A stretch of 64,000 bases of DNA. It comes from Kiloniellaceae bacterium (GTDB lineage Bacteria; Pseudomonadota; Alphaproteobacteria; Kiloniellales; Kiloniellaceae). Positions 27,451 through 41,372 of this stretch are shown here, piece by piece (within the stretch, counting starts at the first letter, position 1; the number at the start of each line of letters is the position of its first letter). A program made the translations under genes and the position numbers. The notes beneath the pieces are model-generated. The model searched no databases. It saw only the letters and a program-made list of their open reading frames with translations, and was not told the DNA's origin. The stretch lies in assembly GCA_009377535.1 (NCBI GenBank), contig WHTV01000001.1, positions 106,421 through 170,420 on the forward strand, in the 5' to 3' direction.

Positions 27451-28491
27451 CTAAAGCCGCGCGGCCGTTGTCTCAACTGCGGGGGCGCCGGTGACGTGGT
27501 TGGCCGGGGGGCCGGCGGTGAACGTCGTCTGCTTGTGCGGGTCGAACTGGAACCACACGTAGGCGACATAGAGCAGCACGAAGACGGCACCGTGCGCCCG
27601 GCCGACCCGCTTGCCGAGCAGCATGACCGGCAGCGCCAGCAGGGTGGCGCCGGCCAGCACCCAAATGTCGAAGCGCAGGATCTCAGATGCCACGGCGACC
27701 GGGGTGATCATGAAGAGCACGCCGAGGATCAGCAGGATATTGAAGATGTTGGAGCCCAGCACGTTGCCGAGGGCCACCTCGGTGTGGCCACGAAAGGCGG
27801 CGACAATGGCCGTGGCCAGCTCCGGCAGGGAGGTGCCGACGGCGACCAGGGTGAGGCCGATCACGGTCTCCGACACCCCAGCGGCCCGCGCGATGACGGT
27901 GGCCCCGCGCACCAGCAGCTCCGATCCGCCCGCCAGGGCGATGATGCCGCCGACGACGAGGACGGCGGCCAGCCAGACAGACTTCGGCGCGGCGCCAGCC
28001 TCCTCGATCGCCTCCAGGCCGGTGGCGACGTCGTTGTCGCCGCGGCGCTCGACGATGTAGCTCATCACCAGGTAGCCCACCATCAGCAGGACCATCAGGG
28101 CCCCGTGCGGGAAGCTGAGGCGCTGGAAACAGGCCAGCAGGATGAAGACGGCAGTGGCCGCCACCATGGCCAGGGTGTCGCGCAGGATGCGCTTGGGCTC
28201 GCGCTCGATCGGGCAGAGCAGGGCGGCGATGCCGAGAATCAGCAGGATGTTGGCGATGTTGGAGCCGACCACGTTGCCGACGCCGATATCTGTCGCCCCC
28301 CGCAGGCCGGCGGTGACGGTCACCACCAGTTCGGGCATGGAGGTCGCCATGGCGACCACCGTGAGGCCGATGAGCAGCGGCGACAGCCCGAAGCGCAGCG
28401 AGAGGCCGACGGCCCCCCGCAGCAGGACTTCGCCACCGACGAACAGCAGGACCAGACCACCTCCGGCTTGCAGGAATGCGAGGGCTGTCAT
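27451..28491 (-). CDS. calcium/sodium antiporter (CaCA family, YrbG-like)
   Basis: Two alpha repeats: ATSMPELVVTVTAGLRGATDIGVGNVVGSNIANILLILG and GTSLPELATAIVAAFRGHTEVALGNVLGSNIFNILLILG. Confidence 0.93.
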   Translation of the reverse strand: MTALAFLQAGGGLVLLFVGGEVLLRGAVGLSLRFGLSPLLIGLTVVAMATSMPELVVTVTAGLRGATDIGVGNVVGSNIANILLILGIAALLCPIEREPKRILRDTLAMVAATAVFILLACFQRLSFPHGALMVLLMVGYLVMSYIVERRGDNDVATGLEAIEEAGAAPKSVWLAAVLVVGGIIALAGGSELLVRGATVIARAAGVSETVIGLTLVAVGTSLPELATAIVAAFRGHTEVALGNVLGSNIFNILLILGVLFMITPVAVASEILRFDIWVLAGATLLALPVMLLGKRVGRAHGAVFVLLYVAYVWFQFDPHKQTTFTAGPPANHVTGAPAVETTAARL

Positions 28492-28654
28492 TTCCGGATG
28501 TGGTACCAGGACGGTTGCAACGAGAATCGCGGCAGACTGCGGGCCCCAGGACAGGGACCGGCTGCCCACCGCGGCGGGTGGGCCAGAGGCCGGGACAGGC
28601 CTTACATGTCGACCCGCAGCGGATTATTCAATGAAATATTGGTCGGTGGCAGGC

Positions 28655-29065
28655 TCAGCCTTCGGGCTCGCCTTCCGGTCGCAGCTTCAGGGCCGCCGAG
28701 TTCATGCAGTAGCGCAGGCCGGTCGGCTCGGGGCCGTCCGGAAAGACGTGGCCGAGATGGGCATCACAGGATGCGCAGAGCACCTCGGTGCGGCGCATCC
28801 ACAACTTGCGCTCCTCCTTGGTAGCGACCGCCTGCTCGCTGACCGGGGCGTAGAAGGAGGGCCAGCCGGTCCCGGAGTCGAACTTGGTCTGGGAGGAGAA
28901 CAACGGCGTGCCGCAGACCACGCAGTCATAGGTGCCGGGCGTCTTGGTCGCATGGTAGCGGCCGCTGAAGGCCCGCTCGGTGCCGGCCTCCTGGGTGACG
29001 TGGTAAGCCTCGGGGCTGAGGCTGCGCAGCAGTTCTTCGCGGCTCTTTTTCACTTTTTGTTCCAT
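28655..29065 (-). CDS. msrB: peptide-methionine (R)-S-oxide reductase
   Basis: GTYDCVVCGTPLFSSQTKFDSGTGWPSFY; CASCDAHLGHVFPDGP; LRYCMNSAAL. Confidence 0.97.
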   Translation of the reverse strand: MEQKVKKSREELLRSLSPEAYHVTQEAGTERAFSGRYHATKTPGTYDCVVCGTPLFSSQTKFDSGTGWPSFYAPVSEQAVATKEERKLWMRRTEVLCASCDAHLGHVFPDGPEPTGLRYCMNSAALKLRPEGEPEG

Positions 29066-29147
29066 GGCAGCCTCCTGGTCTCCCCTGTGCTGCTCAATGT
29101 GAAACGCCCGGCGCGCGGCGGCAAGGGGCAGGGGCTTCACTTCCCCG

Positions 29148-29636
29148 TTAGGGACGCGCGCGTTTGAGTTTCTCCAGGGTCTCGTGCAGGGCGGAGAGGA
29201 AGTCCGAGCGGTCGCGCTGGGAGAAAGGCCGCGGCCCGCCCGTCACCTGGCCGGCCTCGCGCAGCTCGGCCATCAGGTTGCGGCTGGCCAGCGCCATGCC
29301 GATGGAGCGGTCGGAAAAGCCCTTGCCGTTGTGCGCCAGCACCGCGGCGCCGGCCTTCACGCAGCGCGCGGCCAGCGGGATGTCGGCGGTGATCACCACG
29401 TCGCCCGGCCCGGCCCGCTCGGCGATCCAGTCGTCGGCGGCGTCGAAGCCGGCACCAACCACCACCCGCTTGACCAGCGGATGCACCGGCAGCGCGATGA
29501 TGCCGTTGGCGACCACCTGCACGGTCCAGCCGTGGCGCTGGGCGACCTTATAGATCTCCTGCTTGACCGGGCAGGCGTCGGCATCGACATAGATGGTGCC
29601 GCCCTGGCGGCCGTTCGCCGCTGTCATCTCGTTCAT
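29148..29636 (-). CDS. YaiI/YqxD family (DUF188) protein
   Basis: IYVDADACPVKQEIYKVAQRH; GDVVITADIPLAARCVKAGAAVL. Confidence 0.93.
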   Translation of the reverse strand: MNEMTAANGRQGGTIYVDADACPVKQEIYKVAQRHGWTVQVVANGIIALPVHPLVKRVVVGAGFDAADDWIAERAGPGDVVITADIPLAARCVKAGAAVLAHNGKGFSDRSIGMALASRNLMAELREAGQVTGGPRPFSQRDRSDFLSALHETLEKLKRARP

Positions 29637-29785
29637 GCAACCCACTCCCGCAGCCGGGGGTCTGCGCCGGCCATGTCCTCGTAAAGCCAGACCATGGGGT
29701 CGCAGAACCACAGCTTGGCCAGCGCGCAGAGAATCAGGCCCTCGTCCATGGCGAAGAGACGTGCGATGCCCGCTTCCAGGGTCAT
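29633..29785 (-). CDS. small ORF (50 aa), uncharacterised, coupled to uvrB and yaiI
   Basis: Translated by hand: MTLEAGIARLFAMDEGLILCALAKLWFCDPMVWLYEDMAGADPRLREWVA*; ATG 3 nt after uvrB stop, TGA overlaps yaiI ATG (ATGA). Confidence 0.65.
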   Translation of the reverse strand: MTLEAGIARLFAMDEGLILCALAKLWFCDPMVWLYEDMAGADPRLREWVA

Positions 29786-29788
29786 GGC

Positions 29789-31939
<2,151 letters not shown>

Positions 31940-32037
31940 GCCCCTTTATATGCATTTCCCTCCGCCGGATGCCAGGGGCCAGCGACGGACGGCCGCCGAC
32001 TTGCTGTCACCTGCCTGTCAGGAGCGTCCGAGGAACG

Positions 32038-32184
32038 CTACAGCAGCGGGGCAAAGAGCAGCAGGCCGGCGGCGATGCCGACGGCGACGAAGGCGGCCAG
32101 AAACAGCCGCTTCAGGCAGCGCCTGAGGGCGCTGCCCTTGGCCAGGGGCTGGTGGCGCGTGATCAGCGCCGGATCAAACAGCAT
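32038..32184 (-). CDS. small single-TM protein (48 aa) directly downstream of the sortase gene
   Basis: Translated by hand: MLFDPALITRHQPLAKGSALRRCLKRLFLAAFVAVGIAAGLLLFAPLL*; ATG 5 nt after the sortase stop; basic segment then hydrophobic helix. Confidence 0.55.
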   Translation of the reverse strand: MLFDPALITRHQPLAKGSALRRCLKRLFLAAFVAVGIAAGLLLFAPLL

Positions 32185-32189
32185 TCACG

Positions 32190-32870
32190 CTACAAGGCGC
32201 CATTGGGGATACCTTCTCCTGGTTGGATCCCCCCGGACAAGTCTGTGGAAAGGGCCGCTCCCCCGAGCGGCAGGTGGCTTTCGGCCGGCGGCATCCCCGC
32301 CTCCGCCGTCACCGCGTAGCGCAGCGGCCCGCCGGGATCGACGGCATCGAAGGGATAGCAGGTGACCAGGGTGAGCAGCTCGCCCGTCTCGGCCCTGCGC
32401 GCCGTCACCGGGTGGCGCACGTCGATCACCTGATGGCCGCGCACCAGGTAGTCGCGCCAGGCGCCGCTGCGGTCCTGCAGCTGCAGGCGGCTGCCGTCGG
32501 CCAACTCGCGCAGGAAGGCGAAGTGGGTGTCGCGGTGGCCGCTGAGGATCCGATGGCCGAGGCCGGCAGTGCCCGACACCACGGCGGGGCCGAAGGCGAG
32601 GCTGCGGCCGCTGGCGCCCGCCAGCACGTAGAGATCGACGCCGAGTTCCGGCACCTTGAGGCGCGCCACCGGCCAGGTATCGGCCCAGGGCCAGGGCTTC
32701 GCCTGCTCCGCTCCGGCCAGGGTCTCGGTCCACGCGCGCTCGAGCAGGCGCTGGGCCAGCCACGCCTTGCCGTGGATGGCGGCGGCCCCGCCGAGCTGCC
32801 ACAGGCCGAGGGCCAGGGACAGCGCGGCGAGGCCAAGAAGGGCCCGGTTGAGGGTTAAGGTCCTAGCCAC
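32190..32870 (-). CDS. class GN (marine proteobacterial) sortase
   Basis: GTG start at 32870; SGHRDTHFAFLREL (His), LLTLVTCYPFD (TLxTC Cys), PLRYAV (Arg); N-terminal TM. Confidence 0.9.
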   Translation of the reverse strand: MARTLTLNRALLGLAALSLALGLWQLGGAAAIHGKAWLAQRLLERAWTETLAGAEQAKPWPWADTWPVARLKVPELGVDLYVLAGASGRSLAFGPAVVSGTAGLGHRILSGHRDTHFAFLRELADGSRLQLQDRSGAWRDYLVRGHQVIDVRHPVTARRAETGELLTLVTCYPFDAVDPGGPLRYAVTAEAGMPPAESHLPLGGAALSTDLSGGIQPGEGIPNGAL

Positions 32871-35151
32871 TATGGCCTGTCCGGCACTGGCGGCGCAGCA
32901 CCAGTAGGACCAGCAGCAGGCCCAGCAGCAGGTAGGCGCCGCCGAGGATCGCCATGCGTTCAGCCGGCGTTGCCGTCTGCGGCAGGGTGATGGCCTGGCC
33001 GTCGGCCGCCGCGGCCCGCTGCAGCAGCGGCGCCGGCAGCGCCCACTGGCGCATTTCGGTAGAGGCGGGGGCCGGACTCTCGGCTGTGCCCGGGTGGCCG
33101 AAGACCTTCCCGGCATCCCAGCCGGCCGGCAGGTCGCGGGCGATCTCCTCGCTCTGCAGGTTCTCGCCCTGAGGCCGGGCCACCGCGTCGTCGATCGCCA
33201 CCAGGGCGGTGTAACGGGTGACCAGTCCGTGATCCAAGGCCAGGGCCAAGGCCTGGGCGCGGATCGCCGCCTGGTCGGTTTCCGGCCCGCTTCGGTAGAG
33301 GCCGTCCTCGATCTGCACCAGCTTGGCGCGGGCCCAGACCGCGGCGACGCCCGGCGCCGCGGTGAGCTCGCTCAGCGCCAGGCGCTGTTGCCAGGGGCCG
33401 TCGGCCGCGTTGCCGATGATCAGCAGCTGACCGTCGAGTTCCTTCAGGTCGACGCCTTCCAGGCGCGCCGCGAAGGTGACCGGCTCGCCGGCGTAGAGGT
33501 CGGGCAGCGGCGTCGGATAGAGCTCGATGCGCTTGCCGGCGGTGAGCGGCCAGCCGACCCGGATTTCGGTCAGCGCCGGCTGCTCCAGCTTCGCCAGCAG
33601 GGCGTCCATGCGCGGCTTCACCTCGCCGAGGTCGCCGATGTGGGTGAAGCTGCCGCGGCCGATCTCGGCCGCCTTGCGCATGAAGTAGCTGTTGGGGGCC
33701 GAACCGATGCCGACGGTGAAGAGACGCTGTGCGCCGAGCTGGCCGGCCACCTCGCGCAACAGCTCGTCTTCGTTGCCGACCGCGCCGTCGGTGAGGAAGA
33801 CCACCTGCTGCAGGTGACTCTCGGAGGGCGCGGCGCCAAGCGCCAGCTGCAGGGCGGGGCGCATCTCCGTGCCGCCCTCGGCCTCGAGCGCGCTGACGTA
33901 GTGCCAGGCCTTGGCTGCGTTGGCGACGGTGGCGGCGACCGGCTGCGGGAAGAGGGCGTGGGTCGTGCTGTTGAACTGGATGACGTTGAAGCGGTCCTCG
34001 GGCCGCAGCCGCTTCAGGGCGGCGATCACTGCCGCCTTCGCCTGGTCCAGCGAGTCGCCGTGCATCGAGCCGGAGGTGTCGACGACGAAGACCAGCTCGC
34101 GCGGCAGCGGGGTCGCCAGTGACCCGGCCTGCAGGGCCGGCGGCACCATCATCACCAGAAGGTGGGCATTGGCGCCGACCTGCTCGGCGAAGACGGCGGC
34201 TTGCGGGCTGTCGGATGCTTTCGGCGCCCACTCCAGCACGAAATCGCGGTCGGCCGGTACCTCACCGTCACGCAGGATCACGGTCTGGCGGTTGCCGGTG
34301 CCGGTCTCGATGGTCACGGGATGGTAGAGGCTGCGCAGCGAGGCCAGCGGCAGGCCGGCGTCGAGCTCGACGGTGAGCGACAGCAGGTTGTGCTTGTCAC
34401 CGTCGGTGTGCACCGGGCCGAAGAGGTCGCCGTCCTCGCCGGAGGTCCCGGTCGCAGCCACCGGATCGATGGCGGGCTGTGGTGCCGGTGCCTCAGCGAT
34501 GTCGGGCTGGGGTTCCGGGGTGTAGCGCGGCGCCACCACCATGGGGAAACGCAGGGCGAAGGTGCCGTTTTCATAGGCGACGGCGTCCTGGAAGCCGATC
34601 TCCACGGTGATGCTTTCGCCGGGGCCGATGTTGGCCACCGCGGTGACGAAGACGTTGGGCCGCTCGCCGCTCACCAGGCTGGCGCGCTGGCCGTTGTCGG
34701 CCGCCGCGCGGTAGGCGCGCTCGGCCTCCGCCTTTTCCATGATGCGGCCCTCGACGCGGCGCTCGCCGATGGTCATGGTCAGGCGGTCGACGGCGGAACG
34801 CTCGGGCAGCGGGAAGACGTAGATGCCCTCCAGCCAGCGGTCGCTCGGGTTGTGGAAGACCTGGCGCACCGTGGCCCGGGCCACCATGCCGTTCACCGCG
34901 ATGGCGACGTCGCTCTTCAGGATGGGGGCCTCGAGCACCGTCCCGGCCTCGCCGCTGCGGAAGAACAGGCCGGCCGGGGTCTCCGCTTCCGCCGCCTGGG
35001 CCGGCAGGGCGCGGACAGCGAGTGCGGCCAGCATGACCAGCACCGCCAGCACCAGGGTCCCGGCGATCACCAGGACGTTGTGGAGGACCGTCCTCCCAAG
35101 GCGCGACGGGAAGGCGCTGTAGACATGCTGTGGCGGCAGGTGGTGTGGCAT
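32863..35151 (-). CDS. marine proteobacterial sortase target protein (VIT + VWA domains, LPQTA sorting signal)
   Basis: VIT-like N-terminal domain, MIDAS ELVFVVDTSGSMHGDSL, C-terminal LPQTATPAERMAILGGAYLLLGLLLVLLVLRRQCR; overlaps sortase start by 8 bp. Confidence 0.92.
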   Translation of the reverse strand: MPHHLPPQHVYSAFPSRLGRTVLHNVLVIAGTLVLAVLVMLAALAVRALPAQAAEAETPAGLFFRSGEAGTVLEAPILKSDVAIAVNGMVARATVRQVFHNPSDRWLEGIYVFPLPERSAVDRLTMTIGERRVEGRIMEKAEAERAYRAAADNGQRASLVSGERPNVFVTAVANIGPGESITVEIGFQDAVAYENGTFALRFPMVVAPRYTPEPQPDIAEAPAPQPAIDPVAATGTSGEDGDLFGPVHTDGDKHNLLSLTVELDAGLPLASLRSLYHPVTIETGTGNRQTVILRDGEVPADRDFVLEWAPKASDSPQAAVFAEQVGANAHLLVMMVPPALQAGSLATPLPRELVFVVDTSGSMHGDSLDQAKAAVIAALKRLRPEDRFNVIQFNSTTHALFPQPVAATVANAAKAWHYVSALEAEGGTEMRPALQLALGAAPSESHLQQVVFLTDGAVGNEDELLREVAGQLGAQRLFTVGIGSAPNSYFMRKAAEIGRGSFTHIGDLGEVKPRMDALLAKLEQPALTEIRVGWPLTAGKRIELYPTPLPDLYAGEPVTFAARLEGVDLKELDGQLLIIGNAADGPWQQRLALSELTAAPGVAAVWARAKLVQIEDGLYRSGPETDQAAIRAQALALALDHGLVTRYTALVAIDDAVARPQGENLQSEEIARDLPAGWDAGKVFGHPGTAESPAPASTEMRQWALPAPLLQRAAAADGQAITLPQTATPAERMAILGGAYLLLGLLLVLLVLRRQCRTGHSG
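32971..32985 (-). other. LPQTA sorting motif in the sortase target
   Basis: CTG CCG CAG ACG GCA = LPQTA, followed by TM helix and RRQCR tail. Confidence 0.85.
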
Positions 35152-35373
35152 GATGTTCCCCCGGGTTCCTTGCTGGCCGTTTCGTTGCGGCGGGTGACGG
35201 GGTGTCGCCCCGCCGCTCCCTGAGGTTCATGAGGCCCGCCGAGCATGGCGGTAGCGGTTCGGGAATGCGGCGATTCCGTGATGCTTTCGGAAGCGATTGC
35301 GGCAGCGGCGGCGGGCCAGCCCTCTGCGCTTGTCGGTTCCAATTGCCGCGCGAAGGCACTAAATTGCCGCTGA

Positions 35374-36627
<1,254 letters not shown>

Positions 36628-36637
36628 GCCGGTCGGC

Positions 36638-38062
36638 GTGTCGATCGACGCCCTGCTCGACGACCACGACGCCCTCGCCCTGGCGGCGCTGATCCGCCGG
36701 GGTGAGGTCGCTCCCCTCGAGATCCTGGATGCCACCATCGCCCGCATCGAGGCGCGCGATCCTGTCGTCAATGCGGTGGTGCACCGCTGCTACGACGAGG
36801 CGCGCGCCGAACTTGCCGGCGGCATTCCGGAAGGCCCCTTCGCCGGCCTGCCCTTCCTGCTGAAGGATCTCTACACCTTCCGCCGCGGGCAGCCCTGCGG
36901 CAACGGCAGCCACTGGCTGGCCGACTACCGCGCCCCCTTCGACGACCCCATGGTGGCGCGCTGGCGCTCCGCCGGCCTGGTGGTGCTCGGCAAGACCGCG
37001 ACCTCCGAGTTCGGCCTCAGCGTCTCGACCGAGACCCGCCGACACGGCGCCACGCGCAATCCCTGGAACCGCGACTACTCGGCCGGCGGCTCCAGCGGCG
37101 GCGCGGCGGCGGCGGTGGCCGCCGGCCTGGTGCCGCTGGCGCATGCCTCCGACGGTGGCGGCTCGATCCGCATTCCGGCCTCCTGCTGCGGCCTCTTCGG
37201 CCTGAAGCCCAGCCGCGGGCGCAACATCACCAGCTATGCCTGGGCCGGCCTCGGCGTCTTCCACGCGGTGACCCGCAGCGTGCGCGATTCGGCGGCGCTG
37301 CTCGATGCCGTCTGCGGGCTACCCAGCCATCATCCCTACAGCCTGCCGAAGCCGGCGACGCCCTTCCTCGATGCGGTCGGTCGCGACCCGGGGCGCAAGC
37401 GCATCGCCTGGACCGCCCGCACGCCGGACGACGTCGAACTTCATCCCGATTGCCGCGCGGCGGTCGAGTGCGCCGCCAAGCTGGCGGCGGGCTTCGGCCA
37501 CGACGTTGAGGAGGCGGCGCCGGAGATCGACTACGGCCTGCTGCGCCAGGCGATGATCGTCATCGTCGCAGCCAACACCGCAGAGGCGCTGGCGCCGGGC
37601 AATCTGCTGGTGCCGGAGGGCGCGGCGGAGGGCGACGTCGAGACCATGACTTGGCATTTTGCCGTGCGCGGCGCCAAGGTCTCCGCCACGCAATACCTGC
37701 GTGCCCTACGCGGCATCCGCAGCATCGGCGAGTGCCTGAATGCTTTCCTGCAGCGCTACGACCTGCTGCTGACCCCGACCATGGCTGAGCCGCCGATGCG
37801 CCTCGGCCGGCTGGACCCCATGACCGACGATTTCGAGGGCTTCAACCGGGCGGTCCAACCCTACGTCACCTTCACCCAGATGTTCAACATGTCGGGCCAG
37901 CCGGCGGCCTCCCTGCCGCTGCACTGGACGGCCGATGGCCTGCCGGTCGGCGTGCAGATCGCGGCCCCCGTCGGCGAGGAAGCGCGCCTCTTCGCCCTGG
38001 CGGGCCAGTTCGAGCTGGCGGCCCCCTGGTTTCCCCGCCGCCCGCCGTTGCCGGCAGCCTGA
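36638..38062 (+). CDS. amidase (amidase-signature family)
   Basis: [55 protein letters not shown] Ser-cisSer-Lys signature. Confidence 0.95.
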   Translation: MSIDALLDDHDALALAALIRRGEVAPLEILDATIARIEARDPVVNAVVHRCYDEARAELAGGIPEGPFAGLPFLLKDLYTFRRGQPCGNGSHWLADYRAPFDDPMVARWRSAGLVVLGKTATSEFGLSVSTETRRHGATRNPWNRDYSAGGSSGGAAAAVAAGLVPLAHASDGGGSIRIPASCCGLFGLKPSRGRNITSYAWAGLGVFHAVTRSVRDSAALLDAVCGLPSHHPYSLPKPATPFLDAVGRDPGRKRIAWTARTPDDVELHPDCRAAVECAAKLAAGFGHDVEEAAPEIDYGLLRQAMIVIVAANTAEALAPGNLLVPEGAAEGDVETMTWHFAVRGAKVSATQYLRALRGIRSIGECLNAFLQRYDLLLTPTMAEPPMRLGRLDPMTDDFEGFNRAVQPYVTFTQMFNMSGQPAASLPLHWTADGLPVGVQIAAPVGEEARLFALAGQFELAAPWFPRRPPLPAA

Positions 38063-38309
38063 TCCGGCCAGACCCCGTCGTGGTGCAGGGGGCCGGCGGC
38101 CTCGGGGAGGTTGGAAGGGCTCTTGTTGCGAACTGAAATCATCCGAAAGGAAGCCTTAATCCGTTGCTCAACGGTGAGTTGATGGACCGGTCAGCCCCTT
38201 CATTTCGCTTACCTATCAAAGTTTACGTTTTCCTAATCCGCAACCGGGACAATGAGGCAGTTGCCGCAATCGCCGAATGGCGGCGAAGGCCACATGTTGC
38301 GAGAGACCA

Positions 38310-40034
38310 ATGAGCTCCTTAGCCGCCGTCAAGAGCATCAAGCTGACGACAAAGACGATGGTTTTGACCATCGCGCTGATCATCACGGCTGCAGCCGCCT
38401 GTGCCGCCGCCGCCGTCTTCGCCATTCAGTCCGAGATCCGCGACCAGGTGGTGGACCGCCAGGCCGCCAGCCTGCGCATCGCCGCGGACATCTTCGGCGA
38501 GAACCATCCCCAGCTGCAGGTGACCAAGAAGGGCCTGGAAGTCGATCGCCTCGTGATCGACGGGATCCCCGAATTTCCGGACCACGGGATGATCGACCGG
38601 GTCGGCTACCTGACCGGCGAGACCGCCACGGTCTTCGTCTGGGACGAGGAGTCCAAGGACTTCTGGCGCCGCACCACGAACATCAAGAAGGATGACGGCA
38701 GCCGCGCCATCGGCACCCAGCTGGGCAAGGACGGCGCGGTCTATGCGGTGGTGACCAAGGGAGCGACCTACTACGGCGAGGCGGTCATCCTCGGCAAGGA
38801 CTACTACACGGCCTATGCGCCGATCTTCTCCCTCGAAGGCAAGGTCATCGGCATTCTCTACGTCGGCGTGTTGAAGGCCAACATCACTGCGGTGCTGGAC
38901 CAGCTCACCAGCAAGCTGGCGATCACCTCCGCCATCACCATCCTGGTGACCGCGCTGATCGCCTTCTTCGCCTTCCGTCGGCTGCTGCGTCCGCTGCCGC
39001 GCCTGGCCCAGCTGATGGATCGCCTGGCGCGTGACGACACCCAGGTCGAGGTGACCTACCAGGAGCAGGGCGACGAGATCGGCGACATGGCGCGCGCGGT
39101 CCAGGTGTTCAAGGAGAACGCCGTGGAGAAGCGCCGCCTGGAGCAGGAACGTGCCGCGCAGGAGGCGCGTGCCACCACCGAGAAGCGCGCCGCGATGAAC
39201 AGCCTGGCCGACGAGTTCGAGCAGTCGGTTGGCAACAGGGTGACCTCCGTGTTGGACGCCGCGGCCCACATCGACGCCTCCACCAAGGAAGTGCGTCAGC
39301 TGGCGAACCAGACCAGCGATAAGAGCAACCAGGTGAGTGGCGCGGCCGAGGGCGCCAGCGGCAATGTCGACAGCGTCGCCGCGGCGGCCGAGGAGATGTC
39401 GGCCTCGATCGGCGAGATCGCGCGCCGCGCCAGCGAGTCGGCCAAAGTCGCCGCGGATGCGGTGCTGCAGGCGGAGACCACCAACGAGACGGTCCGCTCG
39501 CTGGATACCGCGGCGCAGAAGATCGGCGACGTGGTGAAGCTGATCAACGAGATCGCCGAACAGACCAACCTGCTGGCGCTGAATGCCACCATCGAGGCGG
39601 CGCGGGCCGGGGAAGCGGGCAAGGGCTTCGCGGTGGTCGCCAACGAGGTGAAGACCCTCGCCTCGCAGACCACCAAGGCGACCGAGGAGATCTCCGATCA
39701 GATCAACTCGATGCAGCAGGCCACCTCGGAAGCGGTGTCGGCCATCGCCAACATCCGCGGCGTGATCGGCCAGGTCAACGAGTCGGCCACGGCCATCGCT
39801 TCGGCGGTGGAGGAACAGAATGCGGCGACCCAGGAGATCGGGCGCAACGTGGAGTCCGCAGCGAGCGACACTGCGCGGGTCTCCTCGACCATCGCCGAGG
39901 TGCGCACGGCCTCCGAGCAGACCATGACCGCCATCCAGCAGGCGGTGGCTGCCATCGAAGGCCTCAACGACGACGCCAACGAGCTGAAACAGCAGGTCGG
40001 CGCCTTCCTCGACAAGGTGCGCCAGAGCGCCTGA
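38310..40034 (+). CDS. methyl-accepting chemotaxis protein (periplasmic Cache-like sensor, HAMP, MA domain)
   Basis: TM-Cache-TM-HAMP; hairpin tip [38 protein letters not shown]. Confidence 0.95.
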   Translation: MSSLAAVKSIKLTTKTMVLTIALIITAAAACAAAAVFAIQSEIRDQVVDRQAASLRIAADIFGENHPQLQVTKKGLEVDRLVIDGIPEFPDHGMIDRVGYLTGETATVFVWDEESKDFWRRTTNIKKDDGSRAIGTQLGKDGAVYAVVTKGATYYGEAVILGKDYYTAYAPIFSLEGKVIGILYVGVLKANITAVLDQLTSKLAITSAITILVTALIAFFAFRRLLRPLPRLAQLMDRLARDDTQVEVTYQEQGDEIGDMARAVQVFKENAVEKRRLEQERAAQEARATTEKRAAMNSLADEFEQSVGNRVTSVLDAAAHIDASTKEVRQLANQTSDKSNQVSGAAEGASGNVDSVAAAAEEMSASIGEIARRASESAKVAADAVLQAETTNETVRSLDTAAQKIGDVVKLINEIAEQTNLLALNATIEAARAGEAGKGFAVVANEVKTLASQTTKATEEISDQINSMQQATSEAVSAIANIRGVIGQVNESATAIASAVEEQNAATQEIGRNVESAASDTARVSSTIAEVRTASEQTMTAIQQAVAAIEGLNDDANELKQQVGAFLDKVRQSA

Positions 40035-40071
40035 GGCGCCTGCGGCACAGAGTTAAGTCCTGGCGTGACGG

Positions 40072-40108
40072 GAAGGGGCGGCTCCCAGGGCCGCCCCTTC
40101 CTCGTTTT
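40072..40108 (+). terminator. intrinsic terminator after MCP gene
   Basis: GAAGGGGCGGC-TCCCAGG-GCCGCCCCTTC then TCGTTTTC. Confidence 0.75.
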
Positions 40109-40124
40109 CACGTTCTCAAGGAGG

Positions 40125-41090
40125 TCAGGCGGCGAGGCGCGTGGCGAGGCCGGCCTGGGGGTCGAGTCCGAGCATGAGGTTCATGTTCTGCACCGCGGCG
40201 CCGGAGGCTCCCTTGCCGAGGTTGTCGAGGACGGCGGCGAGCACTGCCTGGTCGCCGGCGGCGTTGCCGAAGACGTGGAGGCGCATGTCGTTGCTGCCGT
40301 TCAGGCCCTCGGGGTCGAGATCCTCCTGGCTCGCGCTTTCGGTGGCGGAGGCGACGCTGACGAAGTCCTGGCCGGCGAAGCGCTCGGCCAGCGCCTTGCG
40401 CAGTTCCTCCGGCGTGGGGCGTCCGGGCAGCGCCCAGAGCTGCAGCGGAACCTGCACCAGCATGCCTTTGTAGTAGTTGCCCACTGCCGGCACGAAGAGC
40501 GGCGCGTGGTCAAGTCCGCTGTGCACGCGTATCTCCGGGATGTGCTTGTGGGCAAGGCCGAGCGCATAGGCGCGGTAGGCGTTCTTCAGGTGATCCGGCG
40601 CCGCGGCGTCCTCGTAGCGCCGGATCAGGTCCTTGCCGCCGCCGGAGTAGCCGGAGACCGCATTCACGGTGACCGGGAAATCTTTCGGCAGCAGCCCGGC
40701 GTCGACCAGCGGGCGGATCAGGGCGAGCACGCCGGTCGGATAGCAGCCCGGATTGCTCACCCGCTTGGCGGCCTTCACCTTGGCAGTCTGCGCGCGGTCC
40801 AGCTCGGGAAAGCCGTAGGTCCAGTCCGGATCGGTGCGGTAGGCGGTGCTGGCGTCGATCACCCGGGTTTGCGGGTTCTCGATCAGGCCGACGGCTTCGC
40901 GCGCCGCGGCGTCGGGCAGGCAGAGAATGGCCAGGTCGGCCTCGTTCAAGGCGCAGGCGCGGGCGGCCGGGTCCTTGCGCTCGCCCTCGGCCAGGCGGAT
41001 CAACTGGACATCGGCGCGCGACTCGAGGCGCCCCCGGATCTGAAGCCCCGTGGTGCCTGCCTCGCCATCGATGAAAATCCGCGCCGTCAT
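40125..41090 (-). CDS. argC: N-acetyl-gamma-glutamyl-phosphate reductase (short type)
   Basis: IFIDGEAGTTGLQIRGRL; VSNPGCYPTGVLALIRPLVDAGLL; GYSGGGKDLI; HKHIPEI. Confidence 0.95.
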   Translation of the reverse strand: MTARIFIDGEAGTTGLQIRGRLESRADVQLIRLAEGERKDPAARACALNEADLAILCLPDAAAREAVGLIENPQTRVIDASTAYRTDPDWTYGFPELDRAQTAKVKAAKRVSNPGCYPTGVLALIRPLVDAGLLPKDFPVTVNAVSGYSGGGKDLIRRYEDAAAPDHLKNAYRAYALGLAHKHIPEIRVHSGLDHAPLFVPAVGNYYKGMLVQVPLQLWALPGRPTPEELRKALAERFAGQDFVSVASATESASQEDLDPEGLNGSNDMRLHVFGNAAGDQAVLAAVLDNLGKGASGAAVQNMNLMLGLDPQAGLATRLAA

Positions 41091-41372
41091 GTCCCTCGCA
41101 TCCTCAAATAATCTTCGCGCAACAACGGCTTCCCACCGCTCTCTACGGGGGATTTCACGTCGTTTGCGATCTTGCGGCCAACGATTATCGGCTTTCCACA
41201 GCGCGAAGTCACTGAAAATCCATGCCAGGGTCCCGGGTGCGTCGCTGCCCCAGGTTTTTCGGTTGCCAGCCGACCGCGTTGTTTGAAACCATAGGCCTGC
41301 AAAGGTTGACGCGGCCCCTTCATAGGGGGCGCGGCGACCCAAACAACCAGGAAAGTTCGCCCCAGGTTCGCC

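Noticed and set aside
33094-34122. Plus-strand ORFs inside the sortase target gene
   Set aside because: Target gene has clear VIT/VWA/LPQTA features on the minus strand; the plus ORFs are compositional shadows.
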